In this document: positions 13,420-27,445 of the stretch, piece by piece
Layout of the letters: each line of letters begins with the position of its first letter
Numbering within the stretch: the first letter of the stretch is position 1
Origin: Eutypa lata
Lineage: Eukaryota > Ascomycota > Sordariomycetes > Xylariales > Diatrypaceae
DNA: 64,000 bases
NCBI GenBank assembly: GCA_022661535.1
Contig: JAKULF010000001.1
Location: 2,542,001 to 2,606,000, forward strand
Direction: 5' to 3'
Notes under the pieces: model-generated
What the model saw: the letters and a program-made list of their open reading frames with translations, nothing else
Database searches by the model: none
What the model was told of the DNA's origin: nothing
Program-made: the position numbers and the translations under genes

Positions 13420-14480
13420 AAAATAAAAAAAACTCATTTTAATAAAAGTTTATAATAATAATTAAAAATTAAATATTAAGAATATTTTAAAATATTATAC
13501 GTAATTTTTAAAATATATTAAATAATATAAAGTTAAAACTTATTATTAAATTAATATAAACCTTTTTAAATAATAATATATATTTTATTTTTCGAAAATT
13601 ATTCGAAATTAATATTTATTTATATATTTTAATATAATAATAATTTTCGTTTTATATATTAATAATTAAAAAATTTATACAAAAATAAATATATTATTTA
13701 TAATATTACTTTGTAATAAAAAATTATAATTTAATATTTTATTTTTTTAATTCGATTAAATTTTAATAATTAAATTATTTTATTTTAATAATAAAAACGA
13801 TATAAAATTTTATAAATAAAAAGATTATTTAAATTTAATAAACTTTTTATAATAATAAATAATATTAATTATATTATATATATATAATTATAACGTTAAA
13901 ATTAATTATTATTATATAATCAATAAATTAATAAAAAATAAAAATATCAACGTTATATTTTAAAAATATATAAATATTTAATTAATATTTAATAAAATTA
14001 ATATAAAATAAATTTAAATATTAATTAATATATAATTATTAATAAATATAAATGTATTTATTTCGTAATATTATAACGTTATAATATTAAATGAAAAAAA
14101 ACGTATTATTTAAAAAAGAATAAACTTAATATTTATTTTATTAAATCTTTATTTATAATCTTTTTAAACATATTTAATATAAAATAAAAAAATAAATATG
14201 TTTTTTTATTTATAATTTTAATTTTCTTTTTATTTATTTTTTTATAATTTAAATAATTATATTTTATAAAATTTTATTATAATTTTTATAAATAATATAT
14301 TAAAATTTTATTAATTATTATTTTATTTATTTTTATATTTTTATAAAAGAATTAATAAGTTAATAAATTTAATAAACGATATAAAAAAATATAAAATATA
14401 AATTTTATTAAATTAAATAATTTTAATTATAATATTTTAAAAAACAATTTAAAAACGAATTAAAATGTTTATAAAATTTT
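13420..14480 (+). mobile_element. Family F copy
   Basis: It is co-linear with the F copies starting near 60.11 and 62.59 kb. Shared blocks include CGAAATTAATATTTATTTAT, the segment TTAATAATTAAAAAATTTAT, TTCGATTAAATTTTAATAAT and, near the end, a stretch resembling TTAATAAACGATATAAAAA. All frames are full of stops and no product can be assigned. Confidence 0.55.
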
Positions 14481-15549
14481 TATAAAATTTTAATTATTTA
14501 AATATAATAAATTAATAATATATTATTATTATATTAATAAAACTTTAAATATATTTATAATCTTTTATTTTAAAGCTTTAATAATAACGTTTTTTATAAT
14601 TTAAAAAAAATTCGTTTAAAAATATAAAATATAATTAAAATTATATGTTTAAAAATATTAAAATTTTAAAAGTTTTTTTTTTACGTAAATAAACTATTTA
14701 TAAAAAATATAAAAAAAACGAAAAAAAACTTTATATATTATTTTGTAATTAAACTTTTAATTTAAATATTTAAGTTTTCGTTTTAAATTATTTAATCGTT
14801 AATTTTATTTTACCGAATTCGATATAACATAAAAAATCCGTTTATTATATTAAAGCATATAAATATAAAAATTAAAAAAGTTAATCGAAGCGAATCGATC
14901 GAAATACGAGCTTATTACGGGATAAATGCATAAATGTTATTATGTATATATATATATTGCCGATTTTCAAACTATATTCCCCGTAAATCTTTTTTATAAA
15001 TTTTATACTTATATATTTTAATATAATAAAAAAGCTTTTTAAGTTACATCGAATTCGAAAAAGATTTAATAACGTTATTAATTTTTAAATATTATTGTTT
15101 TATATATAAAAAAGAATGGTTTTACTTTTTGTTTAATCTCGATTAAAGTTTAATACGTTAAGTAGAAAATGATAAAATTAAAAATAAATTAAAATTAAAA
15201 AATTATTTTTTAATTAATTTTTTATTATTATTTAATAAATTAAAATAATATATATAAAAAAGATTTACTATAAGTTTTAAAATTTTAAATAATATTATAA
15301 TATTTAATATATATTTTATATTAATATAAAATAATAATATATTATAATTTTAAATATATTATTTTTTTTATTAATTTTTTTTATTTTTAAAAAAATTAAA
15401 TAATAATTATATTAATTAAAAAATTAAAAAGATTTAATATAATATTAATAAACTTTCGATTTAATTATAAATATTAAAATAAATAAAATAATTTAAAAAG
15501 TTAAAATATTAAAAACGTTATATAATTTCGAAATATATATAAATAAAAG
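14481..15549. other. Unresolved AT-rich DNA with a slightly less mutated patch
   Basis: Around 14810-14990 there is more G and C than in the surroundings (CGAAGCGAATCGATCGAAATACGAGC, split here by position 14885-14910, and ATTCCCCGTAAATC near 14976). No second copy or known feature was recognised. Confidence 0.4.
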
Positions 15550-18465
15550 ATTTTTATTATTACGATGAAATAAAAGTATAGCTTTACGTTTATAAGCAGG
15601 TATTAAGAACTTTGTTTTTTAATTTTTAAGCGAAAAATCTTTATTTCGTAAATTAATAATATACGTTAATTTAAAGGTTATATTTTATATATATAAATAA
15701 TAATATTTATAATAAAATACGAATTTAATTTTAAATTTTAAATTAATTATAATAAATTAATTTAAATTTAAAGTTGAAAATTAAATTTATATAAAAATAT
15801 TTAAAAATAAAAAGATAATTATTTTTTTAATTTTATACGAAATTTAAACTTTAATTTTTATTAAAATAAGTTAAATTATAATTTTACGTTAAATTACGTT
15901 ATTATTATATATTAATTTATTTATAATATTTTTTTAAAATATAATTTATATTTTAATTAATTATTAAAGTTAATATATAATAAATTCGTTTATATATTAA
16001 CGAATATTTATTTATTACGTAAAAAAAAGTTTTTTTCTTAATAATAATAATAATATTATTTTTTATTTTCGTTAAAATTAACGTTTTATTAAATAATTTT
16101 AAACGTTTTATTTTCGATTTTTTAATTAATTATTATTAAATTTTCGTATCGTTAAAATATTTATTAAAAAAGAAAAAGTAATTTATAATGCGCGTTTCGA
16201 TAATCGTTTAATAATTATTTTAATAAAACGTATTTTAATTTATCGTTATTATTATTCGAAAAGTTTAAATGTATTTTAATTTAAATTTAACTTTTTTTTT
16301 AACGTAAAATATATTTTCGAAAATTTCGATAAGTTTATTTGTAAAAATTATAATAAAAGCCGCGATATTTGCGATTTTATAAATTATTTTATTTTTAATT
16401 TAATAATTATTTATTAACGAAAATTTTAATAAATAAATTTCGGCCGAAATAACTTTTAAAGTTATTCGCTTTTAAAAATTAATTACTTAATTTTCGATTT
16501 ATTTTAAAGTTATTTTAAATATTAACGACGATTAATAACTTAATATAAATGATAAATTTATATAAAATAATTATTTCGATTATTATATCGAATTTATAAT
16601 TATTTAATAATATTTATTTTTTGCGTTTTATTAAACGATTTCGATTTATCGTTTTAAGTTTAATTTAATCGAAAAAGTTAATATAATCGTTATAAATAAT
16701 TTATAAATTAATCGTAATTTATAAAGTTATTATTAACGATTAATTAAAATAAATTATTCGTATTAAATATTAATACGTAATAAATAAAAAACGAAATTAT
16801 TTTTATTTTTATTTTTTTATTTTTTTAATAATTATTATAAGTTTTTTTAAATTATTCTTTAATTATTAAAAAATTTAATATTTTTTAATTCGTTATTAAA
16901 AAGTTTACTTTTAAACGATAAACGATTATTCGCTTTTCTTTTAAAAAATAAAAATTATACGATTTAAATTATTAAAATCGTTATTTTCGAACGAAAAATA
17001 ATTTTCATTTAAAAAGTTATAATAAACGACGACGAAAATAATAATGCTTTTAATAACTTTAATAATAATAATAATAACGGCGGTAATAATAATAATAAGT
17101 TTAATTTAATTATAAAATAATTTAACGAAAAATTAATTTTAATTATTAAAAATATTTTTAATATAATTTAAATTTTTATTAAAAATTTATTAAACTTTTC
17201 GATTTCGTAATATAATCGATTAATAAAAAGTAAATATTTTTTAATTTTAAATAATTAAATTTAATTTTTAATATTATATTTAAAGCTTAGTTTTTTTTTA
17301 TTATAATTAAGTTTTTTTTTTATATTTTAAATATATATTAAAAACGTTTTTTCGTTTTTAAATAAAAGTTTTTATATTTATTTATTTTATTATATTATTA
17401 TTATATATATTTTATTAATATATAAAAATGCATTTATAAAATAATAAACTTTTCTTAAATTCGAATTTTATATTTAATTATAAAATATTAAAATTTATAA
17501 ATCGTATATATTTTATTATTAATTAAAGAATTTATTTAAAATTTAAGTTTTATATTTAAAATATAAAAATTTAAATAATTTATTAAATTCGTTATTAATT
17601 AACGATAAATAAATTTTTATAATAAATTTTTGATTATTTTTATTATTATTTTTATTTCATAATTACTTAAACGATAAAATTAATTTATATATAAGTTAAA
17701 TCCGGCGTAATTTAAACTTATAAAGTATCTTTTTTAATATATTTAATTATTATTTTTTATAATTTTTAATTTTTAATTATATAAATCGATTTAAAATCTT
17801 TTAATAAATTTGATTACGATTAAATAAAATATTAAATATTAAATTTTTTAATATAAATATATAAAAAATAATAATATAAAAAAGTTTAAAATTAAATTTA
17901 AATATTAAAATATTATATATTATTTTTTTAACGTAATATTTTATAATTTATATATAATAATAATATATAATATAATTAAAAAACATTACTTTTAATAATA
18001 CGTATTATTTTTTAATATAAACTTTTAACGTATATATAAAATAAATATTATTTATTTTTCGTAATGATTTTAAAAACTTTTAAAAAACGGTTTTATATAA
18101 TTATTAAAAGTTATTATTATTATTTTCGAAAGGTTTTTAATAAAATTATTATTATTAATTTAAAAAATATTATAAATAATGTTTTAAATATTATTTATTA
18201 ATTTTTTAAAATCTTATAAGTTATATATTAATATAATTTTATAATTAATATAAATCGAAAAAAATTTAAATAATTTTTCAATTTTTTAAAATTTTATTAA
18301 GTAAATTTTACTATTTTTATAAAAAACTTTTATTTATAAAACGGAATTATTTAAATTTAATATGTATTTATAATTATATCGCTTAATTTAAATTTTAATA
18401 ATATAAATACGAATAATATTAAGAAAATTATTAATTTTTATAATAAAAAACTTTATAATATAACG
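15550..18465 (+). mobile_element. D element copy 2, RIP-mutated
   Basis: This is the direct repeat of 3690-6475. Its first ~300 bp preserve the shared terminus well: a decayed hairpin (about 15555-15660), then ATATATATAAATAATAATAT, then near 15800-15850 the T-tract and TTATACGAAATTTAAACTTT. That last block corresponds to TTATACGGGATTCGAACCCT of the tRNA-like module at 29.3 kb. The body includes a short AAT-repeat patch at about 17060-17100 (GGCGG between AATAAT runs). A decayed coding body is possible but unproven. Confidence 0.65.
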
Positions 18466-21400
18466 TAAAGTAAATAATTTTTATAAAAATATAAATATTT
18501 TAATTTAATAAAACTTTTATAAATATAACGTATAATATAAAGATTTTAATTAAAATTAAAATTAATATTTTTATAATTTAAAAAATTTATAAGCTTTTTT
18601 TCCGGTTATATATAAGGCATTATTCGGGTTATTTTTTGTTAATTTTTTAACGTAATATCTTTTTTTTTTCATACGAATTTTAAATTTATTTTTTTATAAA
18701 TATTAAATTAAATTAAATTAATTTATTATAATAATTATTAAGGTAATTATAGTTTAATAAATAATTATTATATATTTTTTAATATATTAAAAACCGGCAT
18801 TTTTTTTTCGTATTAAAAAACTTATCGTAATTTCGATAAAAATAATTTAATAAAAGCTTTATTTTATAAAAATTAAAATATTATTAATAATTACGTATAA
18901 GTTTATATCGAAAATAATAATATAAAACCTTAAATATAATTAATAATATTTAAAAAAATTCATTTATTTAAATTACAAGTTAAAAATTTTTAATTTTTTA
19001 AAAATTCGAAATAAAAAATATTATTTATAATTTAAAAATAATTTAAAAATTTATTATATACCGTTAAAGATTTCTTTATTTTATTAATATTTTTTATTAT
19101 ATTTATTATACGTATATATTTATTAAAAAGACGATAAGTAATATTTTATATTATTTAATTATTTTTTTATAAAAGAAATTTATATAATATATAATAAATT
19201 TTTTAAACCGAATATTTTTTTATTAATTTATTTATAATTTTAAATATAAAAGATAATATTAAATTTATATTTAAAATTAAAAATAAAATAAATTTTATAA
19301 TTTACGTATAAATAAATATAATAATTTTAACTTTATTATAATATTTAATAACGTAATTAATAATAATATTAATATTAATATAAAATGAAATATTAATATT
19401 AATAAATTAATATAAATTAATTAAAGGATTATATTAATTTAAATAAATATTATTATATTACGAATTAAAAAATTATTAATTTTTACCGGCTTTTATAATT
19501 AATATAAAAACGTTTCGTATTTTTTTAAAATAATAAAAGCGATATATAAGTTTAAGAACAAGTTTATTTATTTTTAATTATATTTATTATTTTTTTGTTA
19601 ATTTAAAAGTAATATAAATTTAAATAATAATAACGTTAATAACGATTTATAATATTATTAAGTTATTTTTAAATAATATTTATTTTAATTATATTTAAGT
19701 TTTAAAAATTATTAATATTACCGTTTTAATTTATAATTTTAAGTTTTAAATTTATAACGATAATATAATATCTTTATATTTTAACGAATTTAATTTAAGA
19801 TTTTTTATTAAATATATTAAAAAAAGAATTATTATTAAATTAATATAATTTATAAAAATGATTATTATTACGACTTTATTATTTAAATCGAAATTAAAAA
19901 TTCTTTAAATTAAATTTTCGTATTAATATAATATTACGAAAAAGCTTGTTTTTAAAATAAAAATGTTATATTATAATATAAAGGTTTTTTCGTAATAATC
20001 GGCAAAAAAATAATATATATAATTTTTCGTTTAAAGTTTTTTAACGATTAAAATTTAACATATATTAATATAAGTTTTATTAATAAAAATTTATTAAGTT
20101 TAAAGTTATAAATGTTAAAAAGATATTTAAATAATAAATAAATGTTTTATATTCGTACTTTTTTCGATATTAAAACAAATATATTTTTTAAAAATTATAA
20201 ATATAACGTAAAATTCGATTAAATAAAGTTTAAGTTTTAAAAATATTTGGATTTTTTAAGATTTTTCGTAAGTTTTTTTTATTAACAAATTATTCATAAT
20301 AATATTTATTAATATAAAACTTATTATAATTACGAATTTAATATTATATTAATATATTTAAAATAATATAACGAAAATTATAATGCTTTATAAAATATTT
20401 ATTTTTTTATTTTATAATATATTTAATGTATTTTTAATAAAATATATTACGTTAATAAAGTTTTATGAATTTAATAATTTTTTTAAAAAATAACGATAAA
20501 TAAATAAAAAAAAATAAAGTTTAAAAATAATTAAATTCGTTAATAAAAATACAGTATATAAAAAGTATAAATAAATAATAAATTTTTTTTAATTTTAATA
20601 TAAAAAAATTTAAGAAAAAAAACGAATTTAAAGTTTAAATAAATACGAAATTAATTTAATTCGAATTAATTTATTAATATATTTAAAACGATAATTTTAT
20701 TATATATATTAATATTTTTATTATTAATTTTATTTATTAATTTAATATTTATAAATATATTATCGATTTTTATAATTTTTTAAATATAAAGTTAATTAAA
20801 AATAAAATTATCTTTAAAAAAAAAAAGAAAAGTTATAACGATTTAAAGTAAAGTTATAATATTCGAGATAATAATAAAATAATTAATCGAATTATTATTC
20901 GATTATTCGTTTATAAATACGAAATTAATATCGAAATTATTATTATATTTTTAATATTATTTTATTTTCGATAAAACGAAGAATAATAATAATAAAGTTT
21001 TCGAATAAAAAAAATAATTTATTATAAATTTTATTAATATTATGAAAAAAGTAAATAATATAATTATAATATTACTATTATTAATTACGAATTTAAAAAG
21101 AATTAATAATATTTATATAATAAAAAAATAAATATATTATATAAATATTAACGTTTATATAAATTTTTATAATAAATAATTTTTTAAATGATTTTAATAA
21201 TATTAAAAAAAATAAAATATTTTTGAAATTTAAATAATTTTTTATTAAATATAAGTTTAATAAATCTTTTTATTATTATTTTTATTATAATATTTTTTAT
21301 AAATATTATTTCGTATTAAATAAATATTAAATTATTTTTTTTAATAACGAAAATAATAAATTATTTTTTTATTATAAAAGCTTTATTAAATTGTTTTTTA

Positions 21401-22364
21401 ATGTTAATATTTTTTTATATTATTAAAAATTTTTAATTATTTTTATTATATATAAATAATATTTTATTAAAATTACGAAAAAGTATATTAAGTTTCGAAT
21501 ATATTTTAAAGTAATCGATTAAATTATGTAAAAAAAGAAAACGATTAATAAAATTTCGAGGTCGAAATAAACATTCGAAATTACGGTTACGAATAAAGCC
21601 GAATAAGCGAAAAGATGTAAATTTATTACGTAAGTTATATAATTTTAATTTGTTACGGTTTCGATTACGAATCGAACGTTTTTTAAATAAAGAATTTAAT
21701 TCGTTAAAATATAATAAAGATAACTTAATTTAAAGGTTTTAACGTTATTGTTATTATAAAGTTAATTTTTAAAAATTAAATATTTAAAAAGGGTTTTTAT
21801 TATAATATCGTTAAATTTAATAAAGGCGTTAAATATTAATTTATAATTTTCGAATAACGGTTATAATAAATTTATTAAATTTATTTCGTTTATTTAAATA
21901 ATATTTATCGTTAAGAAATTAATAAATAAAGTTTTAACGACGAATAAAAAAAGTAATAAAAAAGGAAAAATTAATTTTAATAATAATTCGTTTATTTTTA
22001 ATAATAATTATAAAAATTTAAATTATAATTTAAAATATTTAATCTTAAAAAATATTAATAAATATTTTTTATATAAAAAAAAACTTTATTTTAATTTATT
22101 AATTTTAACGATATAAAATATAATTATTTATAATATAATAATTAATTAAAAAATTAATAAATTAATTTAAATTTTATTATATATAATATTTACGATAAAT
22201 TTTTTATTTTGAAATAAAATTTATTATAATTAAAAGTATAATTTAATTATAAAAAAATAAAAACGAAAAACGAGCGAAAAAGAAAAAATAATTTAATGAA
22301 AAATAATTAATGTTTAAAAAAAACGTAAATAAAAATAATTACGTAACGTATATTTAATTAAATA
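18466..22364. other. Unresolved 3.9 kb AT-rich stretch, possibly a decayed element body
   Basis: No second copy occurs in the window. The part from about 21500 to 22000 keeps clearly more CpG than its surroundings (AAATTTCGAGGTCGAAATAA, TTACGGTTACGAATAAAGCC, GTTTCGATTACGAATCGAACG). Only the sites RIP favours seem to have gone there. RIP requires a duplicate at the time of mutation, so this was presumably a repeat once, but I recognise no domain or LTR. Confidence 0.35.
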
Positions 22365-22590
22365 ATTAAATTTTTTTTAAGATTAATTAAATTATTAATA
22401 ATATTTTAACTTTAAGTTAAAAGTTATTAATTAAATTTTAATTTATTTAAATTCTTTATTAAATAAGATTTAATTAATTTTAATATAAGATTTGTTATTA
22501 ATTATTAAAATCGTATTAATTTTATTTTTATTTCGAATTTTACGATTAATTTTCGAAAGATTTAAAATAAAAAGGTTTTTTAAATATAAT
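22365..22590 (+). mobile_element. Truncated A-element distal end
   Basis: Only the last ~220 bp of an A element is present. It matches 1190-1400 and 30.83-31.05 kb: a block from TTAATTAAATTATTAATAA through TTTTTATTTCGAATTTTACG to the end TTTTTTAAATATAATAA. The hairpin terminus and minisatellite are absent. Confidence 0.6.
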
Positions 22591-24169
22591 AATTATATAA
22601 TTACGAATTTTATTTAAATTAATAAAAATTTAAATTTTTATAAAAACGAAATATAAATATATTAATAACTAAATAAAAAATTATTTATTTATATTTATAT
22701 TTTAAAAATAAAATTATTTAAAAAGTTTTAAATTTTTTATTATAAAAAAAAAGATTTAAAATTTTTTAAAATAATTTCGATTTAATATACGTTATATATT
22801 AATAAAAATAAATTTTATTTTAAACGTATTTTTCGTTTTTTAATGTATTATATTTATTTAAAAAAAACGAATTTAAAAATATTTTAAATAATATTATTAA
22901 TAACTTTAATTATTATATAATAAAAATTAATATAAATATTTTTTATAATAAAGAGTTTTTATAAATTATAAAAAGAAAATTAAATTTATATATATATATA
23001 TATATTTAAATATTATAAAATAAAAATAAATAATAATTATAAATTAAATTTAAAAGATTTTATTTAAAATTATAATAAAATTATTATTAATTAAAATTAA
23101 TTAAAATTAATGATTTACGATTTTTACTTAATTATATTTTTTTATAAAACTTTTTTTATAATAATAAATCTTAATTTAATTTTACGGAAATATTATAAAA
23201 ATATATAATTTATATTTTTAAATTAATTTTATTATTTTATTATTTAAAATTTAATCTTAATTAATATTTAAAAGATTATAATTTTTTTAATATAATCTTT
23301 ATTATATTATATTATTAATTTTAAGAAATCTTTAATATATTAAAAACGAAATTTTCATTATATTTAATAATATTTTTAATAATATTTTTATTTATAAATT
23401 TAATATATAAATTTTTTTAAAAATAAAATTAATTAAAATAAAAAATATTTAATAAAGATTACAAGGATATAAAATAAAGTTATAATATTAAAATAATATT
23501 AAAATAATAAATTAAATTGTTATTTAAATTATTTTTATATTTATTATATTTATATTTTTAAAAAAAAACGTTTTATAATATTTATATAATAAATATATAT
23601 ATATATATTATATAAATATTAAATATATAAAATATTATTTTTAAAAAATAAAAAATAAAACATCTTTTAAAGTTAATTATTTTTTTTAAATTATTTTATA
23701 TTTATAAAAAAAATTAAATTTTACGAAAAAAAAACTTTTTAAAAAGAATATTTTATAAAATTTAATTCTTTTTTAAATATTTATTTATTTTAATAAATAA
23801 ATAAATAAATTATTAAAATAATAATAATATATTTAATAATTTAAATATTATATTACGTATTAAAAAAATAAAAATAAAAATAAAATAAAATAACATTATA
23901 AAATAAATAAAATTTTACAATAATTAATTATAAATTTTATAAATTTTATTATAATAATTTATAATATTAATATTATTAAAATATTTAAAATAAATTATAA
24001 TTAAATATTAAATATTAAATAACGATTTTTTAATGTTAAATCAATCGTAATTATATCGTTATAATTACGTTATCGAATTATTAAATATATATTATAATAA
24101 AATTAAAAAGAAATTCGTTAAATTAATTTAATAATTATTTCGATTTTTAAATAAAAGTTATTTTTTATT
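22591..24169. other. Unresolved AT-rich DNA
   Basis: This stretch is nearly pure A+T, with an alternating TA run near 22990. No repeat partner or open frame was recognised. Confidence 0.4.
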
Positions 24170-24945
24170 TTTATATAATGGTGAAAATTATTTAATTATT
24201 TTTTTTACGTAAAAAAAGTTTTAATTTTTAAACGATTATTATTTTTTAAATTATTATTTTTAAAAATTAATTTTAAATTTTTTTAATAATAAATATTTAA
24301 TATTAATAATATTATTTTAATTATTTTTTAATTAAAAAATAATATCGTATAATAAATAAAATATTATTATTACGTTTAATTTATTAATTTATAAATTTAA
24401 GTTCTTTAATATATTATTATATATTAATTTAATCGTATAAAAATCCTTTAATGATTTAATATTTTTAATTTAAAATTTAAACTTTATAACGATTATTACA
24501 ATAAATATTTTTTTCGATAAATATAACGATAATTAATTAATTATTATTATAATTAAATTAAAATTAATTTATATTTTTAATATAACGATTTAATCTTTTT
24601 TAATTAATAAATATCGTTAATTAATTATTAAATTTTTATTAAATTTACGAATTAATAAAAATTAAAATCTTTTTTTAAAATATAAAAAAATTATTAATTT
24701 AATATAACGGTTTTTATTTTTAAATATTATTATAACGTATATTTAATAATTTAATAATTTAATTATATTAATTTAATTACGGTTTATATAAAGTTAAAAA
24801 ATATTAAATTATTTAATATTAAATTATAATTTATTTTATAAAGTTTTATAATATTTAATTAAATATTAAAAATTAAAAATTAAAAATTTAATATATAAAA
24901 TATAAATTAATAATATATTATATATTTTAATGTAATATTATAAAT
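24170..24945 (+). repeat. Family C repeat copy, heavily mutated
   Basis: It starts ATAATGGTGAAAATTATTTA and follows the copies at 31.3 and 42.0 kb. Shared blocks are AACGATTATTATTTTTTAAA, then TTTAATCTTTTTTAATTAAT in the middle and AAAATATAAATTAATAATATAT at the end. It directly abuts the distal end of the neighbouring A2 element. Confidence 0.55.
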
Positions 24946-25199
24946 TTATAATAAAAATTATAATTATTATATTTAAAAGATATTTTTATTTTAAGTTTTT
25001 TAAAAATTAATCGTAAAATTCGAAATAAAATTAAAGTTAATACGAATAACGAATATTAATAATAATATCTTTTTGCGATTAATTTATTTTAAGTTAATAA
25101 AAACTTAATGTTAAGTTAATTCGAAGTTAATTAATATTAATTTTTTAATTAATTTTAAAAAAGATTTAATACTTTAATTAAATATATTTTTTAAGTTTT

Positions 25200-25760
25200 A
25201 TAAATTATTTAACTTTAATTATTTATAATTTATAACTTTTAAACTTATAACTTTTAAACTTATAAACTTATAATTTATAAATTTACTTTATAACTTTTAA
25301 ACTTATAACTTATAAACTTACTTTATAACGTATAAACTTATAGCTTTTAAACTTATAAGTATAAATGATTATAATAATTATATAATAATAATAATTATAA
25401 AAGTTATAATAATTAATAAAAATAATAATAATTATATAATAATAATAATTAAATAATTAATAAATTTACTTTATATTAAAGCTTTTAAATTTATAATTAA
25501 CTTATAATTATATATAAATAATTATAACAATTATAAGTAATTATAATAATTAACGATAATTATAATAATTAACGAAAGTAATAATAATTATATAATAATA
25601 ATAATAATAATTTATAATTTTTATTTTATAATTTATATTTAAAGTTTTAATTATTTATAAACTTAAAAGTTATAAATTTATAACTTATAAATTTATTAAT
25701 TATTTATTAATTATCTTTCGAACTTAATTATTAATTACTTTATAAATTTTTAAACTTATA
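25200..25760. repeat. RIP-decayed minisatellite of A2 copy 1
   Basis: Repeats of ACTTTTAAACTTATAACTT and TAATAATTATAAT type sit where the intact copy at 29.6-30.8 kb has CAGCTG / ACCTACAG units. Confidence 0.6.
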
Positions 25761-25811
25761 ATTATATATAAATAATTATAATTATAAGTAATTATAATTA
25801 TAAAAAACTAT

Positions 25812-26037
25812 TATAAAAAATTAAAGTGTAATTATAATATATTATTATTTTTATTTATAATAATTATAATTATAATTCGTTATTATATTTAATTATATAA
25901 ATATTTAAGTTATATATAAGTTATATAATAACTTTTTATATATAATCTTAAAGCTTTAAATGCTTAAAGTATTTTTTAAATGCTTAAAGCATTTACTTTT
26001 ATCGCTTAAAGTATTATATATATCTTATTTATTAATA
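25812..26037 (-). repeat. LTR of element B (low-coordinate copy)
   Basis: It begins TATAAAAAATTAAAG and ends TTATTTATTAATA. It aligns end to end with 27220-27445 and with the solo LTR at 47035-47259, including the tandem CTTAAAG-type motifs near its end. Confidence 0.8.
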
Positions 26038-27219
26038 CGCCTTTATACCTTAAAAGATAAAATTTATTATAAAATTTATTTTAATAATTTTTTAATTTTT
26101 TTAAATTTATTTAACGTATTTTTTATATATATATTAACGACGTCTTTATATTAACGATAACGTCTTTTTATTTATTAACGTCGTTTTTTATTTTATTAAT
26201 AATGTTTTTATTTATTTCGAAATTTATTATTTTATATATTTTTAAAGTTTTTTATTTTTTTTTATTTTATTAATTTCTTTTATTTTTATAAATATAATAC
26301 TTCGATAATATATTATAACGGTTTAACTTTAATATATAAAATAAATATCGATAATAATAATAATAATAATAATAATAATTAATAATAACGATAATAATAA
26401 CTTATTAATAATTATTATTTTATTAACTTTAATAACGATAATAATTACCTTTATTAATAATTATTATTTTTATTAATTTAATAATTTTAATAAAATTTAT
26501 TTTATTTAATTATTATCGATTACTTTATTAACGAATTTTAAGTATTACGTACGTATTATATTAATTAATTTCGTCGATTTTGCTTTTTTTTATTATTATT
26601 TTTTATATTTTTTCTTAATATTTATTTTTATTTATTTATTTTATTACGAACTTTTAATTTTAATTTATTATTATTTATACTTTATAAATATTTTTAATTA
26701 AATAATATAATGCTTTTATATTTATATATAAATTCTTTTCGAAATAATAATAACGATATACTTTAATAATCTTTATTATTTAATAATATAATATTTATTT
26801 ATCGAATATAATGCTTTTTTTATATTTAAATTTTTTCGAAATAATAATAATTTAATTTTAACGTTTTATATTATACATAATACGATATTCGCTCGTTAAA
26901 TATAACGTATTTTTTACGCTTAAATATTTTTAAATAACTTTAAATTTTTAAATAAAATGCTTTAATATTAATAATAAAATGATTTAATAATAAAAGAAAT
27001 AATAATAATATAAATAAATGAAATTTTAAATAATTACGTTAATTTATAATCGAATAACTTTTATTTCTTTTTAATTAATTAATTTATAATTAAATAACTT
27101 TTATTGTTATTTATTTATAACGCGATGCGCGGCGTAACGTAACGCTTTTAAATCTTTATAATTTAAAACGCTTTTAAATTATTATTAAATTTTTTAATAA
27201 TTTTTTAAAATTATCATTA

Positions 27220-27445
27220 TATAAAAAATTAAAGTATAATTATAATGTATTATTATTTTTATTTATAATAATTATAATTATAATTCGTTATTATATTTAA
27301 TTATATAAATATTTAAGTTATATATAAATTACGTAATAATTCTTTATGTATAATTTTAAAGCTTTAAATATTTAAAGTATTTTTCGAATATTTAAAGTAT
27401 TTATCTTTATCGCTTAAAGCATTATATATATTTTATTTATTAATA
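27220..27445 (-). repeat. LTR of element B (high-coordinate copy)
   Basis: It is the same length as the partner LTR at 25812-26037, starts TATAAAAAATTAAAG, and ends TTATTTATTAATA just before the ATTAT target duplication. Confidence 0.8.

Larger units (their letters stand above)
25812..27445 (-). mobile_element. Complete short LTR element (B) with 5 bp target duplication
   Basis: Two direct repeats of 226 bp (25812-26037 and 27220-27445) enclose ~1.18 kb. Flanking 5-mers are ACTAT (25807-25811) and ATTAT (27446-27450), identical if one C changed to T by RIP. The ends read TA...TA, the RIP-mutated form of TG...CA. The minus orientation is chosen because the less mutated solo LTR at 47.04 kb has a TATA box in that sense. 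The internal part is far shorter than a gag-pol region, all frames are closed, and no primer-binding site is recognisable. It contains an AAT-type simple repeat (about 26346-26400). It looks like a non-autonomous LTR retroelement; a deleted autonomous one is the alternative. Confidence 0.75.

Noticed and set aside
25960..26154. A 64-codon open frame on the plus strand
   Set aside because: It starts in the LTR of element B and runs into its interior; the product is only Leu, Phe, Tyr, Lys and Ile in AT-rich DNA, and it is not conserved in the other LTR copies.
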